A DNA stretch of 64,000 nt from the NCBI RefSeq assembly GCF_034366785.1, contig NZ_CP112932.1, positions 372,001 through 436,000 on the forward strand, read 5' to 3'. This DNA comes from Candidatus Trichorickettsia mobilis. GTDB taxonomy: Bacteria > Pseudomonadota > Alphaproteobacteria > Rickettsiales > Rickettsiaceae. Both the position numbers and the translations under genes were made by a program. This document shows, one piece after another, positions 27,976 through 36,722 of the stretch (positions within the stretch are counted from its first letter, which is position 1; the number at the start of each line of letters is the position of its first letter). The notes beneath the pieces were generated by a model. That model worked only from the letters and a program-made list of their open reading frames with translations, was not told the origin of the DNA and searched no databases.

Positions 27976-29711
27976 AAATATTAATTATTTTACTACTGCT
28001 TTTTTCTGGATGCTCAGAACAATCCAGAAAAAGTGATGGATTATTGACCGATGCTCAAAGTAATAAAATAAAAGAATTTATTGTTAATCAACGTAACAAT
28101 AAATTAGAACCTGATATCAAAAAAGAATTTGGTTCAAATCTTAGAGGTCTCAAGCTTACAGGAGTCAACCTTTCTGGTTTAGATTTATCAGGTATAGATT
28201 TGAGTTTTTGCCAAATGTCACGTATTAATTTCTCAGCAACAACCTTTAAAGATATAATTTTAGAAAAGTCAATCATTCAAGATAGTGATTTCTCTAATAC
28301 TACTATCAATAATATAAATGCTAGATATGCAGATTTTCAAGCTTCTATCTTTGAAAAAGCAACTATAAAAAATGTTGATTTTTTTAATACTAATTTTGAA
28401 GAAGCTGATTTTACTGGAACAACTCTAGATCAAGTCAATTTTGCAAAATCTAACTTGATAGCTACAATTTTTGAACAAAGTAATATTAATAATAGTAATT
28501 TTCAACAAAGTAATTTAGGACAAAGTGAATTCAAAAAAGCACAAATTAGCGGCTCGGTTTTTTATGGTACAGATTTAAGTAATGTGCAAGCAAATAGTAT
28601 CAAGATACAAAATTGTTATTTTGAATCTGCTGATTTAACGAATGCTAATTTTACTTTAGCCACATTAACCAATTCTAATTTTTCTCACTCACTTCTTGAT
28701 GAAATTAAACTTAAAGAAGCTCAAATAAATAATTGTGCTTTTTTATCTACTTCTTTTCAACATGCTCATTTTATTAAAACACTTATTACTCACTGTAATC
28801 TACAAAATGCAGATTTAAGTAATGTAAATTTTGAACAAGTGAATATTACGGACGGTAATTTACAAAATACAAACTTAAATGGAGCTACCTTATCAGCTGT
28901 AAATATCAAAAATGTTAATGCTACCAGTAGTAACCTTCATACAGCTGAAATTACCAATAGTACTATAGAAGATTCTAATCTTCAGAATATCACACTAAAT
29001 AATACTACTATTAACACTTTAACAATTATTAACTCTGATCTAACCGGCGGAACATTTATTAATTCATCAGTTAATAAATCTCAATTTAATAAATCAAAGC
29101 TTAATAAGATATTTAGCAAAAATACCGATTTAACTAAGGTTAAATTTACTTTAAGCAATATTATGCAATCAGCTTTTATAAACTCTAATATGCAAGAAGT
29201 AACATTTGATTCCTCACAAATAGTCAATTCACAGATTAATAATATTATAGGGACTAAAATTAATGCAATTAATTCTACTGTAACCAGAACGTTAATATTA
29301 AACACAGAAGGTTTTGAACAATTGCAATCAAGCGGCAATATTTTATCTTTAAAAGATTTACAAAATGTCAGTAATTTATCTAATATGAATTTCCAAGGAT
29401 TATCTTTAGCAAATTTGACTTTTAAACCGCAAATAAATTTTGCTAATACTATATTTAAACAAACAGACTTATCTAAAAGCAAAATGCAAAGTTGTATATT
29501 TGATTATGCTGATTTAACTGGAGCTAATTTAACTGACGCAGATTTAAGCGGCGCAAGATTTACTGACAGTAATTTTAAATCTACTATACTATATCGTACA
29601 AAATTTGATTATGCTGATTTAACTAATTTAGATTTTAGTAATAGTTTAATTGATACAATATCTTTAGTTAATACAAAGCTTGATGGTACCGTTGGAATTG
29701 TAAAACCTTAG
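27972..29711 (+). CDS. Pentapeptide-repeat lipoprotein
   Basis: The 579-residue protein starts with a lipoprotein signal ([14 protein letters not shown], lipobox LFSGC, mature Cys14), then about 45 residues of charged linker, then roughly 100 near-continuous pentapeptide repeats of the A(D/N)LXX type (for example ADLTGANLTDADLSGARFTD). These form a right-handed quadrilateral beta-helix. The protein would be a long rod tethered to a membrane, most likely at the periplasm or surface. It overlaps bioY by four bases. No catalytic domain is visible; function is unknown. Confidence 0.85.
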   Translation: MKILIILLLLFSGCSEQSRKSDGLLTDAQSNKIKEFIVNQRNNKLEPDIKKEFGSNLRGLKLTGVNLSGLDLSGIDLSFCQMSRINFSATTFKDIILEKSIIQDSDFSNTTINNINARYADFQASIFEKATIKNVDFFNTNFEEADFTGTTLDQVNFAKSNLIATIFEQSNINNSNFQQSNLGQSEFKKAQISGSVFYGTDLSNVQANSIKIQNCYFESADLTNANFTLATLTNSNFSHSLLDEIKLKEAQINNCAFLSTSFQHAHFIKTLITHCNLQNADLSNVNFEQVNITDGNLQNTNLNGATLSAVNIKNVNATSSNLHTAEITNSTIEDSNLQNITLNNTTINTLTIINSDLTGGTFINSSVNKSQFNKSKLNKIFSKNTDLTKVKFTLSNIMQSAFINSNMQEVTFDSSQIVNSQINNIIGTKINAINSTVTRTLILNTEGFEQLQSSGNILSLKDLQNVSNLSNMNFQGLSLANLTFKPQINFANTIFKQTDLSKSKMQSCIFDYADLTGANLTDADLSGARFTDSNFKSTILYRTKFDYADLTNLDFSNSLIDTISLVNTKLDGTVGIVKP

Positions 29712-29744
29712 AAGATGAAGAGTTGGTAGACGATAGTTTTACTT

Positions 29745-29888
29745 AGAGCCTGTCTTGAAAGTCTATATAAGAGAGGAATTTTTAGGAAAAACGAAGTCGA
29801 GCACCGCAGCGTACCCTTTGTACGTGAGGAACGGAGACGAGTTTTGACAACAAAATTACCTCTTATATAGACTTTCAAGACAGGCTCT
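29745..29888. repeat. 144-bp palindromic element, family 1, copy C
   Basis: Arms AGAGCCTGTCTTGAAAGTCT and its inversion at the right end enclose the family-1 interior in inverted orientation to the copies at 1605 and 5303 (ATATAAGAGAGGAATTTTTA, AACGAAGTCGAGCACCGCAG). It starts 33 bp after the pentapeptide-repeat gene. Confidence 0.8.
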
Positions 29889-29904
29889 AAGACAAGTGCT
29901 GCGG

Positions 29905-30131
29905 TATCTATTCACGTCCCTGGCGGAAACATTTACTGTATCAGGCATACAGATGGTGAGTTTGATAACAAACTGCTTCCACGGTGTCATTCCCAACAAC
30001 GGCGGGAATCTAGCGTACATCTAAGCATTTGAGGTTTTATTCCTAGATTCCCGCCGTTGCTGGGAATGACATCGAGTGCGTTATAGTGTATATATCATAC
30101 ATCTACGGTTTGCCAGACCCTTGAATAGATA
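29905..30131. repeat. 227-bp inverted-repeat element (MITE-like), copy B
   Basis: It begins TATCTATTCA and ends TGAATAGATA, with the central palindrome around CGGCGGGAATCTAG and GATTCCCGCCG. Read in reverse it matches 18032-18266. With the adjoining family-1 element and the family-1 end at 30168-30196 it fills the whole gap between the pentapeptide gene and purC; no gene is seen there. Confidence 0.8.
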
Positions 30132-30183
30132 CAGTGCTGCGAGCTTGGAGTCGAGCACCGCAGATCTTTAAATACGACTCTCA

Positions 30184-30903
30184 TCAAGACAGGTTCTGAA
30201 GATTAAGGCGCCGCGCTATTGTATGATAAGATTTTATAGCATTTGAATTATCATCGACAAGAGTTTCAAATCCAAATTTTTCATTACTATGCATATCCCA
30301 TAAACGACAGTTATCCGGGCTAATTTCATCAGCAATCATTGTTACAAACTTCTCTCCATTAAATACACGACCAAATTCCAATCGACATTCAACTAATCTG
30401 ATTTCAACTCCAGCAAACAATCCTGTTAAGAAGTCATATGCTCTGATAGCATGATTCTTCACTTGTTTTATTTCTTGCTCGGTTAACCAACCAAAACTAA
30501 TAATTTGATGCTCATTAATAATTGGGTATTTTAGATCACTATTTTTAACTCTAAAATCAATTACCGGATAATCAAAAACATATCCTTCTTCCATACCAAA
30601 CTCATCGACATATCGTCCACAAGCTATTGTAGCAATTGATATCTGGATCGGGAATATATCAACGAGTTGTACTAATTGTTCTCGCATATTTATTTTTTCA
30701 ATCAGATGGTTTTCTATCCCTACCATGTCTAGTTTACTCATAATAAAGGATGATATATTATTATTAATCACTCCTTTACCGGGAACATTCATTTTGATTC
30801 CACCTTCAAGTCTAATTTCATCAGTAAATGCCATAATTAAAGCAAAATCTTCTTCTGACTGATATAATACCTTGCTTGATCCTTGATAGATTTTGTTTTT
30901 CAT
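30184..30903 (-). CDS. purC: Phosphoribosylaminoimidazole-succinocarboxamide synthase
   Basis: The 239-residue enzyme has IYQGSSKVLY at the N-terminus, FTDEIRLEGG, RLVECRLEFGR and ADEISPDNCRLWD, all PurC signatures. It joins aspartate to CAIR in purine synthesis. PurC is often retained in Rickettsiales without the rest of the pathway. The last codons and stop (NLS then TGA) are formed by a repeat terminus (CAAGACAGGTTCTG), so the native C-terminus may have been replaced by a few residues. It lies 9 bp downstream of the M16 peptidase gene. Confidence 0.93.
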   Translation of the reverse strand: MKNKIYQGSSKVLYQSEEDFALIMAFTDEIRLEGGIKMNVPGKGVINNNISSFIMSKLDMVGIENHLIEKINMREQLVQLVDIFPIQISIATIACGRYVDEFGMEEGYVFDYPVIDFRVKNSDLKYPIINEHQIISFGWLTEQEIKQVKNHAIRAYDFLTGLFAGVEIRLVECRLEFGRVFNGEKFVTMIADEISPDNCRLWDMHSNEKFGFETLVDDNSNAIKSYHTIARRLNLQNLS

Positions 30904-30912
30904 ATTTGATAT

Positions 30913-32187
30913 TTAGCAAGAATGGCGCTTTAGATCTTGGCATAATTCTTCATAAGCAATTGATTCTGCCAGACAATTACCAACAATAGATAAAGTTGGC
31001 TTCGCAGCAAAGATGTTTATAGCAACATTTTTAATATCTTCAATATTAGCTGTCATAATATGTTCCATTATTTCTTCTACTGATAAATATCTACCAAAAA
31101 TTGCATAATATTTTCCCACTTCTTCAGATTTACGACTTGAACTTTCTTCTGATATGTAAATACTAGCTTTAATTTGTGCTTTAGCTCTATTTAAATCTTC
31201 CAAGCGTATGTTATCTGTAATTTTCTTAATTTCTTCAGCTAGCGAAGAAATTAAGAAGGCTACTTTGTCATGACTGGTAGCAGCATAGATACTAAATAAA
31301 CCGCTATCATGATAAGCGCTAATGTATGTACCCACTGAATAAGCAAGACCAAGATTCTCGCGTATCTGCTGGAATAATTTTGAAGAAACCCCTCCACCAA
31401 ACACTAGAGATAAAAGCTGCGAGTGATATAGCGCCGGTAAATTTAAATATGATGTATTTTCAAAACCTAGTATGACCGTAGTTTGTTCTAATTCCTTAGT
31501 TGTAAAATGATAGCCGCTGGTATATTCAGCACTAACATAACTATTATCCTGTCCGCTATGTAATCCAGAGAATAGTAGTTCTGCTGACTTCATAATATTT
31601 TCATGAGTAACCTGACCGGCTACAGATAAATAAATATTATTTGCATTATAGTGTTTGCGTAAATAGTCTTTAAAAGATTGATGATTAAAGCTGTTTAAAA
31701 TATGCTCTTCACCCAATATTGATCTACCTAATGGTTGATTATGGTAAGCCAAATTATAAAACACCTCTTGAGCGAGATCATCTGGGTCGTCATACACTTG
31801 TGCAATCTCTTGTAAGATCACTTGACGCTCTTTGATGATGTCTTCTTCAGCAAACAATGAATTTTGCATGATGTCGGCAAGTATTTCAAGCGCCTGAAAA
31901 CAATCATCATGTAATACTTTAGCATGATAGACTGTATGCTCACGACTAGTATAAGCATTAAAATGTCCTCCAATAGCATCGAAGTTTTCAGCAATTTTTT
32001 TAGCTGAACGAGTGCTAGTTCCCTTAAAAGCCATATGCTCAAGAAAATGTGAAATGCCTGAGGTTTCTATGGTTTCGTAACGACCACCAACTTTTACAAT
32101 TAAATTAATGGCTACAGATTGCACAGCAGGCATCCTATAGGTTACCACTGTCAAACCATTTGCTAACTTACTAACGTTAAATGTCAT
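30913..32187 (-). CDS. M16 family zinc peptidase (mitochondrial-processing-peptidase-like)
   Basis: The 424-residue protein has the inverted zinc motif HFLEH (in ISHFLEHMAFKG) and the distal Glu in the helix KERQVILQEIAQ, so it is catalytically complete. GGGVSSKLFQQIRENLGLAY in the second half is the family signature. It is the rickettsial homologue of the beta subunit of mitochondrial processing peptidase. No signal peptide is visible. Its start overlaps the upstream glycosyltransferase stop by four bases. Confidence 0.92.
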   Translation of the reverse strand: MTFNVSKLANGLTVVTYRMPAVQSVAINLIVKVGGRYETIETSGISHFLEHMAFKGTSTRSAKKIAENFDAIGGHFNAYTSREHTVYHAKVLHDDCFQALEILADIMQNSLFAEEDIIKERQVILQEIAQVYDDPDDLAQEVFYNLAYHNQPLGRSILGEEHILNSFNHQSFKDYLRKHYNANNIYLSVAGQVTHENIMKSAELLFSGLHSGQDNSYVSAEYTSGYHFTTKELEQTTVILGFENTSYLNLPALYHSQLLSLVFGGGVSSKLFQQIRENLGLAYSVGTYISAYHDSGLFSIYAATSHDKVAFLISSLAEEIKKITDNIRLEDLNRAKAQIKASIYISEESSSRKSEEVGKYYAIFGRYLSVEEIMEHIMTANIEDIKNVAINIFAAKPTLSIVGNCLAESIAYEELCQDLKRHSC

Positions 32188-33197
32188 GTTTTACTTATTG
32201 TTTTAACAAAATTCGCCAATTGAGGAGCCACTACTGAGGTAGTATATTTATCATTTACCCTCACATATGCATTTTCGGCATATTTTTTTGCATCCATTGA
32301 GTTAATTAATAAATAGGCGAGCTTTAGAGTTAAATCATCGACTGAGCCGGCAGTACATAATAATCCATCATGTCTATTACGTATAATTTCTGATGGTCCT
32401 TCAGTATTTGTAGAAACTATTGGCATACTATTCACCATCGCCTCCAAAATGATTATGCCAAATGGCTCATGTAACGACGGGACACAAAATATATCGACCT
32501 CATTAAAAAACTTTTCTTTATTGTTTATCCATCCTACAAACGACACATATTGTTCCAGCTTAAGTTCTTGAACTAATTTCAACAAATTACTTTCTTCTTC
32601 GCCACCACCACCTATTATCGCTTTAAAGTTATAATGTTGATCTCGTAACTTTGCTAAACTCTTTAATAAAATATCAACACCCTTTTTCTTCACAAACCTG
32701 GTCATTGTTCCAATAACTACAGGACTATGAAATTTACGCACCACTGGATCTTTACGTATGTTTATCATATTTGGTATCACTTGGATACAGGATTCTTCAA
32801 AATGCTGCTTAATCAAATACTCTCTCATATGCTCAGTTAGAGCAATAATATAATTGCATTTTAATAAATCGGCTACTTTGTAATTATGTGCTATACCAAC
32901 TATTGGACAACGCTTTCCTGCTTTACGAGCGAAATTCACTGCTCTATTGCCATGGACAATTATTAGATCAGGTTTAATAAAAACCACCAATATTATCAAA
33001 TATAACATTGAAAAAAAGTCCCATGGCCCTAAATTGGGCAACTTTATACTAGTAGCGCTACTAGAGTTTACTTTTGCAAAAACACTAGTAACATTAATAA
33101 CATTAATATTTTGTGACTTTAAGGCAAAACTATAATCCAAAAAAGATTGTTCTATCCCACCTAGCTTACGGCTAAGCATAATATTTAATACTTTCAT
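32184..33197 (-). CDS. Glycosyltransferase family 4 (GT-B fold)
   Basis: The 337-residue protein has LGGIEQSFLDYSFALKSQ near the N-terminus and the GT4 donor-binding segment LHEPFGIIILEAMVNSMPIV with the E-X7-E motif, then STNTEGPSEIIRN. It would transfer a sugar from a nucleotide sugar during lipopolysaccharide or other surface-glycan synthesis in the cytoplasm. The acceptor is unknown. It is in a probable operon hisS, glycosyltransferase, M16 peptidase, purC. Confidence 0.87.
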   Translation of the reverse strand: MKVLNIMLSRKLGGIEQSFLDYSFALKSQNINVINVTSVFAKVNSSSATSIKLPNLGPWDFFSMLYLIILVVFIKPDLIIVHGNRAVNFARKAGKRCPIVGIAHNYKVADLLKCNYIIALTEHMREYLIKQHFEESCIQVIPNMINIRKDPVVRKFHSPVVIGTMTRFVKKKGVDILLKSLAKLRDQHYNFKAIIGGGGEEESNLLKLVQELKLEQYVSFVGWINNKEKFFNEVDIFCVPSLHEPFGIIILEAMVNSMPIVSTNTEGPSEIIRNRHDGLLCTAGSVDDLTLKLAYLLINSMDAKKYAENAYVRVNDKYTTSVVAPQLANFVKTISKT

Positions 33198-33261
33198 TTA
33201 GGTCTCTTATAAAATATTAGTATTATAATCTCATAAACTACTTGTACAGTATATAACAATA

Positions 33262-34503
33262 TTAATTATACTTTAATATCGCCATAAGTTGCTCAAATTG
33301 TAGTATGGATTCTTGGGTAGTATCAAGGTCTTTAAGTTTATAAATTGAACGTTCCTGTTCTTCGTCACCAATAAAAATAACATATCTTGCATTTCGTGAT
33401 ACAGCACGTTGGATTCTTTTATTAATTTTACCTTGAGCATCCAGCATAATATTTACATCATTTTGGCGTAATTTATCTGCTAAAATCATACTTATATTAA
33501 TATTATTTTCACTAATCGGTAAAATAAACACAGGCCTGATTGCAGGAATCATATAATTTTTTATTAAAGCAATTCGTTCAATTCCAGCAGCAAAACCAAT
33601 TGCTGGAATATCTGGACCTTGCATCAATTTTGCTAGACCATCATAACGCCCCCCAGCAAGAACTGTAGATTGCGCTCCAAGTGCTGTGGTAGTATACTCA
33701 AATGCTGTATGACTATAATAATCAAGACCTCGCACTAACCTATTATTAATCCGATAACTCACTTTTAACAAATTAAGATATGCTAGCACTTCAGAAAAAT
33801 ACTGTTTTGAAAAATCAGTGTAATATTCGGCTATGACTGGAGCGTTATTGATGATCAACCTATCATTTTCATCCTTAGAATCCAGAATACGCATCGGATT
33901 TTTACCAAGACGCACTACACTATCGGCAGATAACTGATTTTTATGGTCGTTGAAGTATTCAAACAATTTTTTTTCATACATTAATCTTGATTCATGACAA
34001 CCCAAAGAATTTATTTCTAGAGTAACCTGATCTGATATCTCAAGAGCCACTAATAAATCAAATGCAAGTTTTATGGTTTCTGCATCAGAATATGCACCAC
34101 TAGCACCAATATATTCAAAATTTACTTGATGAAATTGACGTTGACGACCTGCTTGTGGTCGATCATAACGAAATAATGGTCCATACGAGAAAAATTTCAC
34201 TGGTAGGTTATGTAACAAACTCCCATGAATGATACTTCGCATAATTCCAGCAGTAAATTCTGGTCGTAGCGCAATAGTCTCGTTACTTTTATCAAGAAAA
34301 CTATACATTTCTTTACTAATTACGTCTGAAGTTTGACCTAAGGTACGATCAAATACCTGAGCATATTCAATAATCGGAGTACTCATAGCAGAGTATCCAT
34401 ATAACTCTCCTATCATTTGCGCAACATTGATTATATATTGGTGAATCTTAAAATTTTCTGGTAATAAATCTTTAGTACCACGTACCGGTTGTAGTTTATT
34501 CAT
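33262..34503 (-). CDS. hisS: Histidyl-tRNA synthetase
   Basis: The 413-residue class II synthetase has [13 protein letters not shown] at the N-terminus, motif 2 in [21 protein letters not shown], the histidine A segment [14 protein letters not shown] and motif 3 in [12 protein letters not shown], followed by an anticodon-binding domain. tRNA-His is also in this window with G-1:C73, consistent with a standard enzyme. Confidence 0.95.
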   Translation of the reverse strand: MNKLQPVRGTKDLLPENFKIHQYIINVAQMIGELYGYSAMSTPIIEYAQVFDRTLGQTSDVISKEMYSFLDKSNETIALRPEFTAGIMRSIIHGSLLHNLPVKFFSYGPLFRYDRPQAGRQRQFHQVNFEYIGASGAYSDAETIKLAFDLLVALEISDQVTLEINSLGCHESRLMYEKKLFEYFNDHKNQLSADSVVRLGKNPMRILDSKDENDRLIINNAPVIAEYYTDFSKQYFSEVLAYLNLLKVSYRINNRLVRGLDYYSHTAFEYTTTALGAQSTVLAGGRYDGLAKLMQGPDIPAIGFAAGIERIALIKNYMIPAIRPVFILPISENNINISMILADKLRQNDVNIMLDAQGKINKRIQRAVSRNARYVIFIGDEEQERSIYKLKDLDTTQESILQFEQLMAILKYN

Positions 34504-34552
34504 AATTTTATTAAATTATCTTAAATGAATTTTAATTTATTGGAGAAAGAAG

Positions 34553-34581
34553 TTGACATCATAACTTTTTTACTAGATAAA
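34553..34581 (+). promoter_or_regulatory. Candidate promoter of the glutamate/dicarboxylate carrier gene
   Basis: TTGACA (34553-34558) and GATAAA (34576-34581) are separated by 17 bases, about 40 bp before the start codon. The -35 matches the consensus fully. Confidence 0.5.
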
Positions 34582-34620
34582 GTAAAATGCATTCTGAGTG
34601 CCTAAACATCAAAAAATCTA

Positions 34621-35850
34621 ATGAATATCTTAAAGTTAATTCACCAATCTTCCGCTTGGCAACGTGTGCTAATTGGCATGATCGCTGGCATTATCGTTGG
34701 GCTATATTTTGGTAAACAGGTTTCCGCACTCTCATATTTAGGAATAATTTTTCTAAACCTAATTAAAATGGTCACTATACCATTAATATTCTTCACCATT
34801 ATTTACGGTATTACCAGTATTGATAGTTCTGGTGGATTATATAGAATCAGCATCAAAGCAATAGCTACTTTTATTCTTACAGCTTTCATGGCGGTATGTG
34901 TCGGTTTAATAACTGCTAAACTGCTACAACCTGGACATAATGTTGACCTAAGTATATTAATTAATAATGCCCCACCCAATTCACAAGCACAATCTCTAAT
35001 AGATATATTAATAGGCATAATTCCGACTAATGTAGTGGCAAGTTTAGCAGAAGGTCACATTTTACAAGTTATAGTCTTCTCATTTTTTGTTGGTGTTACG
35101 TTACATACCAAGCGTGATAGCTGTCAAGATCTGATAAAAATATGCCACCAAATCTCTAAACTATTATTTCAAATGATTGAAACAATAATGCGGATTGCTC
35201 CTATCGGCGTTTTTGGTTATATCGCTGCCATTGTCGGTAATGAAGGAATTACTATATTATTTACTATGGCTAAGTTAGTACTAGCAATTTTTGTTGGCTG
35301 TATTATTCAATATATTTTATTTGGGGTAATGATTTTATTATGGGGCAAAATGTCACCAATGCCATTTTACCGTAAAATGCTGGAACCACAGTTATTAGCT
35401 TTTTCTACCAGTAGCTCCAAAGCAACGTTAGTGCCGTTAATGAAAGTAGCTGAATCACGACTTGGCATTTCAACACAGAATAGCAAGTTTTTATTACCAT
35501 TATCTGCTGCTCTTAATATGGATGGCGGTGCTATCTATCAATCAATTTGTGCCGTATTCTTCAGTCAGGCCCTAGGTATTCACCTATCGTGGGCAGATTA
35601 TGGTACCTTAATAATAATGTGTACAATTGCATCTATTGGTGGTGCCGGTATTCCTGGCGGAGTATTATTATTTTTAGGAATGGTATTACAATCAGTAGGG
35701 ATACCAATTGACGGTGTATTAATCGTGGCTAGCGTTGATCGTATCTTGGACATGGTTACCACCATGATTAATGTTACTGGTGACGCTTGTGTAACTTTAC
35801 TTATTGACCGCTCGGAAAATACGTTGGATAAGAAAATTTATGATAGTTAA
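34621..35850 (+). CDS. gltP: Dicarboxylate/glutamate:cation symporter (DAACS family)
   Basis: The 409-residue carrier has the DAACS motifs: LNLIKMVTIPLIFFTIIYGI, the serine-rich re-entrant loop AFSTSSSKATLVPLM, NMDGGAIYQ and GGAGIPGG, then DRILDMVTTMINVTGDA. It imports glutamate, aspartate or C4-dicarboxylates with cations across the inner membrane, an expected carbon source for an intracellular bacterium. The exact substrate is inferred from the family only. Confidence 0.92.
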   Translation: MNILKLIHQSSAWQRVLIGMIAGIIVGLYFGKQVSALSYLGIIFLNLIKMVTIPLIFFTIIYGITSIDSSGGLYRISIKAIATFILTAFMAVCVGLITAKLLQPGHNVDLSILINNAPPNSQAQSLIDILIGIIPTNVVASLAEGHILQVIVFSFFVGVTLHTKRDSCQDLIKICHQISKLLFQMIETIMRIAPIGVFGYIAAIVGNEGITILFTMAKLVLAIFVGCIIQYILFGVMILLWGKMSPMPFYRKMLEPQLLAFSTSSSKATLVPLMKVAESRLGISTQNSKFLLPLSAALNMDGGAIYQSICAVFFSQALGIHLSWADYGTLIIMCTIASIGGAGIPGGVLLFLGMVLQSVGIPIDGVLIVASVDRILDMVTTMINVTGDACVTLLIDRSENTLDKKIYDS

Positions 35851-35959
35851 GTAATAGGTTCATAAAACATTTTAATTATTAACTGGAGTTATTTTTTATA
35901 CGTCAAAAGCTTGACGTAACTTCAAGCTGAATAAAACAGGAAAAATGGTGCCGCTACCC

Positions 35960-35989
35960 TTGACTATTGATATTATTATGTTATTTTAT
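35960..35989 (+). promoter_or_regulatory. Candidate sigma70 promoter for the leader RNA, copy A
   Basis: TTGACT (35960-35965) and TTTTAT (35984-35989) are 18 bases apart. The expected start, near 35996, is the base of the first helix of the structured leader. Confidence 0.5.
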
Positions 35990-35994
35990 ATCTT

Positions 35995-36178
35995 CCAGGT
36001 GCTACAAACACCTTAAACCACCGGCGGTTTGATTCCGCCGTAACATAAGGACTCCTACGGCTTTTAAGCCAGGAGTCCCTCTACCATACAACAATGTCTT
36101 TGGCATGAAAGTAGAGGGGCATGACCGGTGGCATGTTTTGTAGCTCCTGGCACCAATTTTATTAAATTGAGTAGGAGT
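35995..36178 (+). ncRNA. Structured 5' leader RNA, copy A
   Basis: Visible helices: P1 CCAGG + CTACAAA (35995-36008) with TTTGTAG + CCTGG (36137-36150), separated by a 2x2 internal loop; P2 CCACC (36018-36022) with GGTGG (36127-36131), extendable by two pairs; P3 GGCGG/CCGCC with a 7-base loop (36023-36039); P4 GGACTCCT/AGGAGTCC (36049-36078) with an inner GGCT/AGCC hairpin; P5 CTCTAC/GTAGAG (36079-36116) with a 26-base loop holding conserved bases. The 3' strand of P1 contains CTCCT, complementary to the AGGAG Shine-Dalgarno sequence at 36173-36177. The same plan occurs in reverse orientation at 5632-5824 with covarying stems. Confidence 0.7.
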
Positions 36179-36185
36179 ACATATT

Positions 36186-36350
36186 GTGGAATATAATTTT
36201 ATTGCCGACCTTCTTGCGAAGTTTGCCGCTTGTTCTGATCTAATCAAAGCAGTAATTATTATTAATATTGGCGTAATGTTTGTCAGTTTGCTATACTTTA
36301 TCAAAGAGAGTATCACCGAATTTATTAAATCAAGTAAAGCGAATAATTAA
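36186..36350 (+). CDS. Small membrane protein, copy A of the structured-leader module
   Basis: A 54-residue frame starts at GTG 36186, eight bases after AGGAG, and ends at TAA 36348-36350. The protein reads VEYNFIADLLAKFAACSD (Met at initiation), then one hydrophobic helix (about 19-39) and a basic end. It is the paralogue of the product of 5449-5625: 18 N-terminal residues match and both have a D/I-rich helix followed by FIK-X2-IT. Conserved coding sequence next to a conserved leader argues for a real gene. Family unknown; compare small holin-like or type I toxin peptides. Confidence 0.75.
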   Translation: MEYNFIADLLAKFAACSDLIKAVIIINIGVMFVSLLYFIKESITEFIKSSKANN

Positions 36351-36394
36351 AAGTGTACATTTAAAAGTGTACATAATGGAAAATATTAAAAATC

Positions 36395-36695
36395 ATGACA
36401 ATACTTAATACACACAGTAGTAAAAAATCTGATTGCACACGGTTGGACAGAGAGTCAAGCAGAAGCCATGACTGATCTGTTCTGTCAATACGCTACTAAG
36501 GATCAGTTAGACGAAATAAAGCAAACTATGGTTACTAAAGCTGAGCTTAAAGCTGAAATTATGGAAGTAAAAGCTGAGATTATTAAAATGGAAAATAAAA
36601 TCACTGACATCAAGTTTGATTTATTAAAATGGACGATGCCGATGTTTATGACTACCATAGGGTTAATGGTTTCAATTCTGATCAAAATGACTTAG
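36395..36695 (+). pseudogene. DUF1640-like coiled-coil membrane protein, frameshifted
   Basis: The frame ending at 36695 encodes HGWTESQAEAM then a heptad-rich coiled coil and a C-terminal membrane helix (MFMTTIGLMVSILIKM), the layout of DUF1640 (CCDC90-like) proteins common in Rickettsiales. The conserved N-terminal TVVKNLIAHGW is also in this frame upstream of the first ATG (36468), but no start codon precedes it. An ATG at 36395 in another frame gives MTILNTH, the expected beginning. Adding one CA to the CACACA tract at 36410-36415 would join the two. So the gene is broken by a dinucleotide slip, or is translated from 36468 as a short form. Confidence 0.6.
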
Positions 36696-36722
36696 TTTAT
36701 TAAGCTGATTCAACTGTTTCAA

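Noticed and set aside
29081-29482. 133-residue minus-strand open frame
   Set aside because: Shadow of the pentapeptide repeats; periodic Leu/Ile arises from the repeated AAT/GAT codons.
36258-36281. Antisense promoter CTGACA-N17-AATAAT for an antitoxin RNA against the small membrane protein at 36186
   Set aside because: Weak match in AT-rich DNA and no counterpart seen in the second copy; mentioned only as a possibility to test with strand-specific RNA-seq.
36002-36316. 104-residue minus-strand open frame opposite the leader RNA and small protein
   Set aside because: It is the antisense of the structured leader and of the conserved small protein; conservation between copies follows the plus-strand peptide and RNA pairing.
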